NCBI GenBank assembly: GCA_016650355.1
Contig: JAENVX010000247.1
Location: 1 to 11,694, forward strand
DNA: 11,694 nt
Direction of reading: 5' to 3'
DNA from: Bacteroidia bacterium
GTDB lineage: Bacteria > Bacteroidota > Bacteroidia > Cytophagales > Cyclobacteriaceae
Positions 7,112 to 11,694 of this stretch are shown here, one piece after another. Every line of letters begins with the position of its first letter. The stretch's first letter is position 1. The notes under the pieces were generated by a model. It was not told the origin of the DNA. It did no database searches and saw nothing but the letters and a program-made list of their open reading frames with translations. The position numbers were made by a program, and so were the translations under genes.

Positions 7112-7903
7112 TTATTCACTACTAAGTAAAGCTCTATCTAAATGGACATAACCACCATCCACATAAAGGTGTTGACCTGTAATGTGTGCAGCTAAATCGG
7201 AAGCTAAGAAAACGGCCATGGATGCAATTTCTTCTTTGGTTGTCATCCGCTGCCCAAGCGGAATGTTCTTGACAATCTTAGATAGCTTCTTCTCAGGTTG
7301 GTCAAATGAATTAATCCAGGTTTCATAAAGCGGTGTCATTACCTCGGCAGGCAAAATAGCATTCACTCTTATTCCATATTTTGATAACTCAACCGCCCAC
7401 TCTCTCGTCAACGCAAGCTGTGCACCTTTAGAAGCGGAATACCCAGATGTGCCCCCCTGTCCGGTGACTGCAGTTTTTGAACTAATATTAACGATACTTC
7501 CTTTGCTTGTTTTTAAGTAAGGAAGGCAAAAGTGAGCCATATAATAATAATGATACAGATTCTTATCCAATGAATTTAGAAATTGTTCGGGGTTTCCAAA
7601 CTCCAGACCAACGCTATCATTAACCCCAGCATTATTAAATAGTGCATCAATACGGCCATATTTAGTAATGGTTTCGTCCACTATCTGTTTGCATACCTGT
7701 TGATCATTCAGCTCAGCAAATATATAATGTGCTTCTAAGCCATTCGACTTAAGTTCATGTACCAACTTTTCTCCAAATTCGGCCGAGCGTCCGGCAATAA
7801 CTGGTATGGCACCCTCTTCAGCTACCCTTCGGGTAATACCCTCGCCAATACCTCGGGAGCCCCCGGTAACAATCATCACCTTTCCTTTAATGCCTAAGTC
7901 CAT
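7112..7903 (-). CDS. SDR oxidoreductase, probable L-fucose dehydrogenase
   Basis: A 263-residue classical short-chain dehydrogenase. Cofactor loop TGGSRGIG is at 13-20, NNAG at 90-93, the catalytic serine at 141 (NISS), and Y155-S-A-S-K159. Asn115 stands in the helix-4 position of the catalytic tetrad. The distinctive end, VDGGYVHLDRAL, and the stretch TGQGGTSGYSASKGAQLALT are features I associate with L-fucose dehydrogenases of the non-phosphorylating pathway, which oxidise L-fucose to L-fucono-lactone with NAD(P)+ in the cytoplasm. It is the first gene of the operon with the FucP-type symporter and lactate dehydrogenase. That context supports the substrate; a role on another sugar or alcohol cannot be excluded. 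The ATG at 7903 gives the usual short lead before the first beta strand. Residue Arg39 after strand 2 hints at NADP use. Confidence 0.75.
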   Translation of the reverse strand: MDLGIKGKVMIVTGGSRGIGEGITRRVAEEGAIPVIAGRSAEFGEKLVHELKSNGLEAHYIFAELNDQQVCKQIVDETITKYGRIDALFNNAGVNDSVGLEFGNPEQFLNSLDKNLYHYYYMAHFCLPYLKTSKGSIVNISSKTAVTGQGGTSGYSASKGAQLALTREWAVELSKYGIRVNAILPAEVMTPLYETWINSFDQPEKKLSKIVKNIPLGQRMTTKEEIASMAVFLASDLAAHITGQHLYVDGGYVHLDRALLSSE

Positions 7904-8030
7904 TGCTATTTCTTGAGTTTAAACATTTAACTAATCAAGTATAATAATACTACTATTTTATTTTTATCATCGAAAAGTAACCATAACAAATCTATATTCT
8001 AACTTTCTACTAAATCTCTATTACAAAGTC
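7904..8030. promoter_or_regulatory. Divergent control region of the fucose-type operon and the DUF1330 gene
   Basis: These 127 AT-rich bases lie between two divergent start codons and must hold the promoters of both. On the minus strand TAGATTTG (7994-7987) fits the Bacteroidota -7 box and would give a leader of about 75 bases for the SDR gene; no TTG is found at the usual -33 spacing. Two inverted repeats could be operators: GTTTAAAC at 7917-7924 and AGTAT-AATA-ATACT at 7938-7951. All are short and may be chance. No regulator gene is in the window. Confidence 0.35.
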
Positions 8031-8333
8031 ATGATTTATATCACTCAGCTTATTTATGTTATTGCCGGACAAGAAAGCGTCTTCAATCAATTTGAGGCCA
8101 TTGCAATTCCAATAATTTCAAAATATAACGGCCGACTTTTATTAAGGGTGAGGCCTGATTTCACTTCATTTATTGAAGCCCGCATAGACAAACCATACGA
8201 AATACATCTTGTGGAGTTTGACACAGAACAAGATTTTGAAAATTTCAAGCAGGATGAAGAACGAAAAAGATTTTTGCATCTAAAAGAACAATCCATAAGA
8301 GCATCCATCCTGATTCAAGGAGTAAAACTATGA
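8031..8333 (+). CDS. DUF1330 / YciI-like dimeric alpha-beta barrel protein
   Basis: A small soluble protein of 100 residues. The pattern (MIYITQLIYVIAGQ, then an FEAIAIPIISKYNGRLLLR strand-helix unit, PYEIHLVEFDTEQDFENF, and a final HLKEQSIRASILIQGVKL) fits the ferredoxin-like alpha-beta barrel of the DUF1330 family. Family members are about 95-100 residues, form dimers and have no settled biochemical role. It is transcribed away from the L-fucose-type operon and may share its regulation, but nothing in the sequence ties it to the pathway. Its TGA overlaps an ATG (ATGA at 8330-8333) that opens only MIANNYW before a stop, perhaps the leftover of a translationally coupled gene. Confidence 0.75.
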   Translation: MIYITQLIYVIAGQESVFNQFEAIAIPIISKYNGRLLLRVRPDFTSFIEARIDKPYEIHLVEFDTEQDFENFKQDEERKRFLHLKEQSIRASILIQGVKL

Positions 8334-8496
8334 TCGCAAATAATTACTGGTAGGTAACCCAGTATATGTTAATTAAAGATTTTAACCATACAATCCATAT
8401 TTGGATAAAAGATGTTGAGCAAAACAACTTCGACCGGATGACATAATTAATTACTTTTATTTTAGATAAGTTTTAATAAACCCAAACCCAATTACT
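8334..8496. other. Intergenic stretch with gene scraps
   Basis: It contains the seven-codon MIANNYW frame overlapping the DUF1330 stop, an inverted repeat TACTGG-N8-CCAGTA (8345-8364) without a T tract, and the short DinB-like frame listed separately. The last 50 bases before the DUF1761 gene are AT-rich and should hold its promoter; no exact TAnnTTTG box is present. Confidence 0.4.
8366..8446 (+). pseudogene. Possible truncated N-terminus of a DinB-type protein
   Basis: An ATG opens a 26-residue frame, MLIKDFNHTIHIWIKDVEQ then NNFDRMT, ended by TAA. The opening pattern (a short lead, F..TI..WI..LE....F..L) is what I know from the first helix of Bacteroidota DinB-superfamily (metal-binding four-helix) proteins of about 150-170 residues. 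The rest of the fold, including the metal-binding histidines, is missing, and the following 50 bases show no continuation. It would therefore be a deletion remnant. The frame is short, so chance resemblance is quite possible. Confidence 0.25.
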
Positions 8497-8925
8497 ATGG
8501 AAGAAATGAACATAAACATGATGGCAATCTTGGTTGCGGTAGCAGCCAATTTTGTGCTTGGATTTATTTGGTACACCCCGTTATTCGGGAAAGCCTGGGC
8601 AAAAGAAATGGGATTCGACACTTCCGTTAAACCCTCTGGAGGAGAAATGGCCAAAGGGATGATCTTCATGGTCATCGGTAATTTTTTCCTGGCCTATGTG
8701 TTTGCACATAATATTGCCGCATGGAGTTTTGTTCCCGGAATGGACGAGATGTCGAAAACCGCGAGCATTATGAATACTACCATTTTTACCTGGCTAGGTT
8801 TTTATTTGCCTGTGGATATTGGCATCGTCACCTGGGAAAAGAAATCTTGGAAACTGTTTGGCATTAACACAGGTTATCATTTCGTGATGTTACTGGTCGC
8901 TGCCATCATATTGACTATGATGTAA
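8497..8925 (+). CDS. DUF1761 family membrane protein
   Basis: The 142-residue product has four hydrophobic segments: about residues 7-27, 54-73, 92-112 and 122-141. After helix 1 it carries WYTPLFGKAWAKEMG, the signature of DUF1761 (PF08570), whose members have this length and topology. The function of the family is not known. The protein sits in the inner membrane with a polar stretch (about 33-52, KPSGGEMAKG) between helices 1 and 2. It stands alone, with a strong terminator 58 bases after the stop, and seems to form a single-gene unit. No Shine-Dalgarno sequence is seen. The ATG chosen is followed by a second possible start at Met4, which would shorten it by three residues. Confidence 0.85.
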   Translation: MEEMNINMMAILVAVAANFVLGFIWYTPLFGKAWAKEMGFDTSVKPSGGEMAKGMIFMVIGNFFLAYVFAHNIAAWSFVPGMDEMSKTASIMNTTIFTWLGFYLPVDIGIVTWEKKSWKLFGINTGYHFVMLLVAAIILTMM

Positions 8926-8953
8926 TTGCTAGTCCTCTTATAATCTCAATGAG

Positions 8954-8981
8954 TTCATAATCCAGTTCACTTGATTATGAA
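8954..8981 (+). other. Nine-base-pair hairpin before the terminator
   Basis: TTCATAATC (8954-8962) and GATTATGAA (8973-8981) are perfect inverse complements with a ten-base loop. It lies between the DUF1761 stop and the terminator hairpin, only two bases before the latter, and has no T tract. It may protect the 3' end of the message or be a protein-binding site. Confidence 0.5.
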
Positions 8982-8983
8982 TA

Positions 8984-9018
8984 AGCCGTTCAGAGTTAGA
9001 CTCGGAATGGCTTTTTTT
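8984..9018 (+). terminator. Rho-independent terminator after the DUF1761 gene
   Basis: AGCCGTTC (8984-8991) pairs with GAATGGCT (9005-9012), with one G-T pair, and inside it GAGT (8993-8996) pairs with ACTC (9000-9003) around a TAG loop. Seven T follow from 9012. This is a strong terminator on the plus strand. Confidence 0.85.
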
Positions 9019-9067
9019 GCTTCAAGCCATATTCTCCTCCACTATTCCTAGATAATAATACCAAAAC

Positions 9068-9136
9068 AGTCCTTATTTAAGACATAATGTCTTGATTTAA
9101 TAAAAATTAAGTCCATTTTAAGCCACATTGTCTTGA
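9068..9136. repeat. Two direct repeats carrying a palindrome, upstream of hsp20 (likely operator)
   Basis: Two copies of a 27-28 base unit start at 9068 and 9110, each opening with AGTCC and ending with TGTCTTGA, spaced 42 bases, about four helical turns. Copy 1 holds a perfect 7+1+7 palindrome AAGACAT-A-ATGTCTT at 9079-9093, which extends to 9+1+9 (9077-9095) with one mismatched pair. Copy 2 (AAGCCACATTGTCTT, 9120-9134) matches 12 of those 15 bases. Same-phase repeated palindromes ahead of a stress gene suggest cooperative binding of a dimeric regulator. It is not the CIRCE element (TTAGCACTC-N9-GAGTGCTAA). Confidence 0.55.
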
Positions 9137-9138
9137 AA

Positions 9139-9174
9139 AGAGGGCTAAAAACAGGTCGGCATGTTTTTCCCTCT
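9139..9174 (+). other. Long hairpin upstream of hsp20
   Basis: AGAGGG (9139-9144) pairs with CCCTCT (9169-9174), and AAAAACA (9147-9153) pairs with TGTTTTT (9162-9168), leaving a CT bulge and an eight-base loop. That is 13 pairs. It lies between the direct repeats and the hsp20 start. It could be an attenuator or part of a structured leader if the transcript starts upstream; the start site is unknown. Confidence 0.5.
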
Positions 9175-9179
9175 AGGGT

Positions 9180-9199
9180 TATAGATTTCCAAATCTATA
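9180..9199. promoter_or_regulatory. Near-perfect 20-base palindrome 25 bases before hsp20
   Basis: TATAGATTT-CC-AAATCTATA pairs fully on both sides of a two-base centre. As RNA it would form an eight-pair, weak A/U-rich hairpin with a four-base loop; as DNA it may be an operator. Its left arm contains TAGATTTC, one base off the TAnnTTTG -7 box; its minus strand contains the exact box TAGATTTG. Confidence 0.4.
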
Positions 9200-9224
9200 T
9201 GTTAAACCAAAAAAAATTAATACT

Positions 9225-9653
9225 ATGAGCATTATCCGTTACAATGCCAATGATTTCGTACCGACTTCATTCAGCAATCTGGTTGATCGCTTTTTTAACG
9301 AGTCCATTGCTCGCACAGGCGGCAGCGCATTTGTTCCCAAAGTGGACGTCATCGAAAACACCAACGCATATGAAATTCATTTTGCGGTACCAGGGTTAAA
9401 CAAAGATGATTTTAAAATTGAATTGAATGACAATTATCTCACTGTAAGTGGTGAGCGTAAACTCTCCAATGAGAAGAAAGACCAAAACTTCCATTCTGTT
9501 GAAACCCAGTATGGCTCATTCAGCAGGTCATTCAACCTTCCTGAAAATGTGGATGCTACAAAAATCAATGCCAAATACAACAACGGCATTCTGGAGTTGA
9601 ACATCCCCAAGGATGAGAAAAAAGCACTGAAACAAACAATCAAAGTAAACTAA
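9225..9653 (+). CDS. Hsp20 small heat shock protein (alpha-crystallin family)
   Basis: The 142-residue product has a short N-terminal arm (1-36, with F11, F16, F23 and F24), an alpha-crystallin domain (about 37-130) and a short tail. Domain marks are VDVIENTNAYEIHFAVPGL (40-58), LTVSGERK (72-79), the A116..NGIL123 signature followed by ELNIPK, and the tail motif I139-K-V141 that docks on neighbouring subunits. It acts as an ATP-independent holdase that forms cytoplasmic oligomers and keeps unfolding proteins soluble under heat or other stress. No Shine-Dalgarno sequence; the leader before the ATG is A-rich, as usual in Bacteroidota. The upstream 160 bases hold repeated palindromes and hairpins that are likely to control it. 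A terminator 28 bases after its stop makes it a single-gene unit, though the HtrA protease follows. Confidence 0.95.
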   Translation: MSIIRYNANDFVPTSFSNLVDRFFNESIARTGGSAFVPKVDVIENTNAYEIHFAVPGLNKDDFKIELNDNYLTVSGERKLSNEKKDQNFHSVETQYGSFSRSFNLPENVDATKINAKYNNGILELNIPKDEKKALKQTIKVN

Positions 9654-9681
9654 ACGGAATTGTGAGGTTGGGTGAGGTGAT

Positions 9682-9710
9682 AGACGCTCTCGGAAGGGGG
9701 CGTCTTTTTT
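9682..9710 (+). terminator. Rho-independent terminator after hsp20
   Basis: AGACGC (9682-9687) pairs with GCGTCT (9700-9705); CTC and GGG can extend the stem around a GGAA loop. A run of T from 9705 to 9710 follows. It separates hsp20 from the protease gene. Confidence 0.85.
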
Positions 9711-9818
9711 ATTAATTCCTGTCAATTTTTAATTCTGACCAGTGAAATATGTGTTTTATCTTGCCTCCACGAGACTTTTCCGGAGGAATCACGTTAACTT
9801 TCTGTTAAAGAGGACGAC
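9711..9818 (+). promoter_or_regulatory. Leader and probable promoter region of the HtrA-type gene
   Basis: The 108 bases between the hsp20 terminator and the protease start must contain its promoter. Unlike its neighbours, this gene has a purine-rich Shine-Dalgarno-like AAAGAGG at 9808-9813/14, about five bases before the ATG at 9819. No exact TAnnTTTG box was seen. Confidence 0.4.
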
Positions 9819-11252
9819 ATGAAAAGAGGAATACTGTTTGGGACAATTGTTCTTGCGGCTTTTATCGGAGCGGTTTTGGGAATTATGTTCACCGTCCGAT
9901 ACCTTGACACTTTTAGTCCTGCTTACAAATCCATTGAACAAAGGCAAAATCTGAAATTCGTCAGTTTGTCAAAAGATTCTTTCTCTCAAACTTCTATCAC
10001 CCCAAATTTCCAAACTGCAGCGCTGGAAGTAACCCCCGCGGTTGTTCATATCCGCACTGTCTATGGCGCTGGGAATTTTAGTTTAAATCCACTTGATCAT
10101 TATCTCAATCCTCATGCGCGCTCCTCTGGCTCAGGCGTCATCGTTTCTGATGATGGTTTTGTTGTGACCAACAACCATGTCATTGAAGATGCCAGCAGCA
10201 TTGAAGTAGTGATGAACAACAATCAACGGTTTTACGCGAAAGTGGTAGGCACTGATCCAACTTCTGACTTGGCTTTGCTTAAGATAAAAGCAGTCAATCT
10301 TCCCTTTGTAAAATATGGTGACTCCGATCGTGTTACTCCGGGTGAATGGGTATTGGCAATCGGCAATCCTTTTGATTTAAACTCTACCGTAACAGCGGGA
10401 ATTGTCAGTGCCAAAGCCAGAAATATTGGTATACTCCGAGATAAAAATAATTTACAAGTTGAATCTTTTATTCAAACCGATGCTGCCGTAAACCCTGGCA
10501 ATAGCGGTGGGGCGCTAGTCAATCTAAAAGGAGAACTTATTGGGATTAATTCTGCGATCGCCACATCTACCGGAAGTTATGCTGGTTATTCTTTTGCAAT
10601 TCCGGTGAGTCTGGTGAAAAAAATTATGGACGACCTACTTGAATTCGGGCAAGTGCAACGAGGATTGTTGGGCGTACAAATTACCGATGTTACAGCACAG
10701 TTGGCCGAAGATCGAAACCTGGACCAGGTACAAGGTGTTTACGTGACGCGCGTAAATGAAGGAAGTGGCGCTCATGAAGTTGGGATCCAAGCGGGAGATG
10801 TGATTACTCGAATAGGTGCGCATCCAGTTTCATCCGTATCTGAATTACAGGAATGGGTAGCGCGCAACAGACCGGGTAACAGTATTAATGTTACATATCG
10901 CAGAGATGGCAAAGACAAACAGGCTAAAGCAACTTTAAAAAACTATCAAAGTTCAGTTGAACTAAAAAAGAAGGAAGTAGTGTTTGAGTTGGGCGGTGCA
11001 CAGTTTGAAAATATGGCCTATCGTGACCTAATAAAACTAAATTTGGATGGAGGTGCGCTAATTTCATTGCTAAAAGAAGGAAGTTGGAAGGAAGCAGGAA
11101 TTAAGGAATCGTTCATCATCACCTTTATTGATAAAGTACCAGTTGATAATGTAGAAGATCTCAATAGAATCCTTGAAATGAAAAAAGGGGGAATGTTGGT
11201 TGAAGGAGTTTATAAAACAGGAGGCAAAAGAATATATGGCGTTGACTGGTAA
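9819..11252 (+). CDS. HtrA/DegQ-type periplasmic serine protease with two PDZ domains
   Basis: The product has 477 residues, the usual length for Do/DegQ proteases. Residues 4-25 form a hydrophobic segment after MKR, a signal peptide or membrane anchor placing it in the periplasm. The trypsin-like domain (about 65-270) has the full triad: H120 (VVTNNHVIE), D150 (DPTSDLALLK) and S229 (NPGNSGGAL). PDZ1 spans about 280-375, with RGLLGVQI as its start and GIQAGDVITRIG inside; PDZ2, about 385-470, is more divergent, with GIKESFIITFID. It degrades or refolds damaged envelope proteins. A purine-rich ribosome site precedes the ATG. Together with hsp20 it makes a protein quality-control neighbourhood, though a terminator lies between. 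It converges with the CAP gene, with only three bases between their stops. Confidence 0.93.
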   Translation: MKRGILFGTIVLAAFIGAVLGIMFTVRYLDTFSPAYKSIEQRQNLKFVSLSKDSFSQTSITPNFQTAALEVTPAVVHIRTVYGAGNFSLNPLDHYLNPHARSSGSGVIVSDDGFVVTNNHVIEDASSIEVVMNNNQRFYAKVVGTDPTSDLALLKIKAVNLPFVKYGDSDRVTPGEWVLAIGNPFDLNSTVTAGIVSAKARNIGILRDKNNLQVESFIQTDAAVNPGNSGGALVNLKGELIGINSAIATSTGSYAGYSFAIPVSLVKKIMDDLLEFGQVQRGLLGVQITDVTAQLAEDRNLDQVQGVYVTRVNEGSGAHEVGIQAGDVITRIGAHPVSSVSELQEWVARNRPGNSINVTYRRDGKDKQAKATLKNYQSSVELKKKEVVFELGGAQFENMAYRDLIKLNLDGGALISLLKEGSWKEAGIKESFIITFIDKVPVDNVEDLNRILEMKKGGMLVEGVYKTGGKRIYGVDW

Positions 11253-11255
11253 TTG

Positions 11256-11694
11256 CTATTTCTTTTCATAAGGTTTTTGACCAACCCAATTTCCAGGAGG
11301 ATTATAATTACAAACCCAGATCTCCTCGTCACCACACCGGGCCATTGCACACCCTACTGATTGCGTAGTACTCCAAACTACTTGGGTATAATGTCCGCAT
11401 ACTTTTCCGTTATCGCATTCAAGTTTCTTGGTATTAAAATCTGCCAGCTCTGATGCCCATGAATCAACTACTGCCTGTGGTGTTGCTTTCATGCCAGAAC
11501 ACCAATAAATATTCTCACCATATTTCTGTGTAAATTCTCCAGAGCGTGGCCGATGCTGCATGCTGCAACCCCTCTCAGCAAGATGATTTGCCCACACTTG
11601 GGCATATGTCGCAAGCTCATCAGACCATGTTAGTTGCCCAACTCCTACTTTCATCCGCCAAAAGTTATGCCGCTCAACCATCCCCATCATATTC
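11256..11694 (-). CDS. CAP/SCP-domain (PR-1-like) protein, N-terminus cut by the window edge
   Basis: The visible 144-plus residues are almost a full CAP domain. Motifs, counted from the Met at 11690, are MVERHNFWR (4-12), LTWSDELATYAQVWANHL (20-37), His46 (MQHRP), Glu59 (YGENIYW), GHYTQVVW (99-106, with His100) and WVCNYNPPGNW (125-135). His46, Glu59 and His100 match the conserved metal-binding cavity of the family. Seven cysteines (42, 64, 92, 98, 114, 119, 127) suggest disulfides and export. The frame is still open at the edge, and exported members carry a signal peptide before this point, so the true start is probably outside the window. Bacterial CAP proteins are extracytoplasmic; their activity is mostly unknown. 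Its stop is three bases from the HtrA-type stop, tail to tail. Confidence 0.9.
   Translation of the reverse strand, partial: NMMGMVERHNFWRMKVGVGQLTWSDELATYAQVWANHLAERGCSMQHRPRSGEFTQKYGENIYWCSGMKATPQAVVDSWASELADFNTKKLECDNGKVCGHYTQVVWSTTQSVGCAMARCGDEEIWVCNYNPPGNWVGQKPYEKK

Noticed and set aside
9068..9136. CRISPR array or insertion-sequence ends
   Set aside because: There are only two imperfect repeats, spaced too closely for real spacers, and no transposase or cas gene nearby. An operator fits better.
9068..9136. CIRCE heat-shock operator
   Set aside because: The palindrome has a one-base centre and a different sequence from TTAGCACTC-N9-GAGTGCTAA.

Overview
The window is AT-rich bacterial chromosome and reads like a member of the Bacteroidota (Cytophagia or Flavobacteriia type). 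Most genes lack a Shine-Dalgarno sequence and have A-rich leaders. Candidate promoters resemble the Bacteroidota -7 box TAnnTTTG. The protein families (FucP-type symporter with an L-fucose dehydrogenase-like SDR, DUF1761, the four-helix WGGR membrane protein) are also typical of that phylum. This placement rests on family recognition and was not tested by a search.

Layout. At 1-175 lie the 3' part of a minus-strand unit: a tiny Q/N-rich reading frame and the first codons of a gene leaving the left edge. A gene-free stretch of about 475 bases follows. The plus strand then carries a small four-helix membrane protein (651-1067), an ACT-domain (COG3602-type) gene broken by a one-base frameshift (1082-1479), a KdgD-like 5-dehydro-4-deoxyglucarate dehydratase (1649-2557) and an MFS transporter (2779-4050). 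Between 4187 and 4527, on the minus strand, sits a decayed C-terminal piece of what looks like an alginate-lyase-family protein.

The central block, 4528-7903 on the minus strand, is the clearest operon: L-fucose dehydrogenase-like SDR, then FucP-type sugar:H+ symporter, then FMN-dependent L-lactate dehydrogenase. These match the uptake, first oxidation and last oxidation (lactate to pyruvate) of the non-phosphorylating L-fucose pathway. The middle enzymes (lactonase, fuconate dehydratase, later steps) are absent from the window. A DUF1330 protein is divergent from this operon.

The right part is a mix of small and stress-related genes: a possible truncated DinB-type N-terminus (8366-8446), a DUF1761 membrane protein (8497-8925) with a strong terminator, an Hsp20 small heat shock protein (9225-9653) behind an unusually structured leader with palindromic direct repeats and two hairpins, an HtrA/DegQ-type periplasmic protease (9819-11252), and, convergent with it, a CAP/SCP-domain protein (11256 to the right edge). 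Hsp20 and HtrA are both protein quality-control factors, in the cytoplasm and envelope respectively, but a terminator separates them.

There is no sign of a phage, insertion sequence, CRISPR array, tRNA or rRNA, and I do not see a convincing new defence or enzymatic system. The most interesting items are the repeat/palindrome array before hsp20, the several broken genes between intact ones (ACT, alginate lyase-like, DinB-like), and the related junction motifs at 632-648 and 2752-2768.
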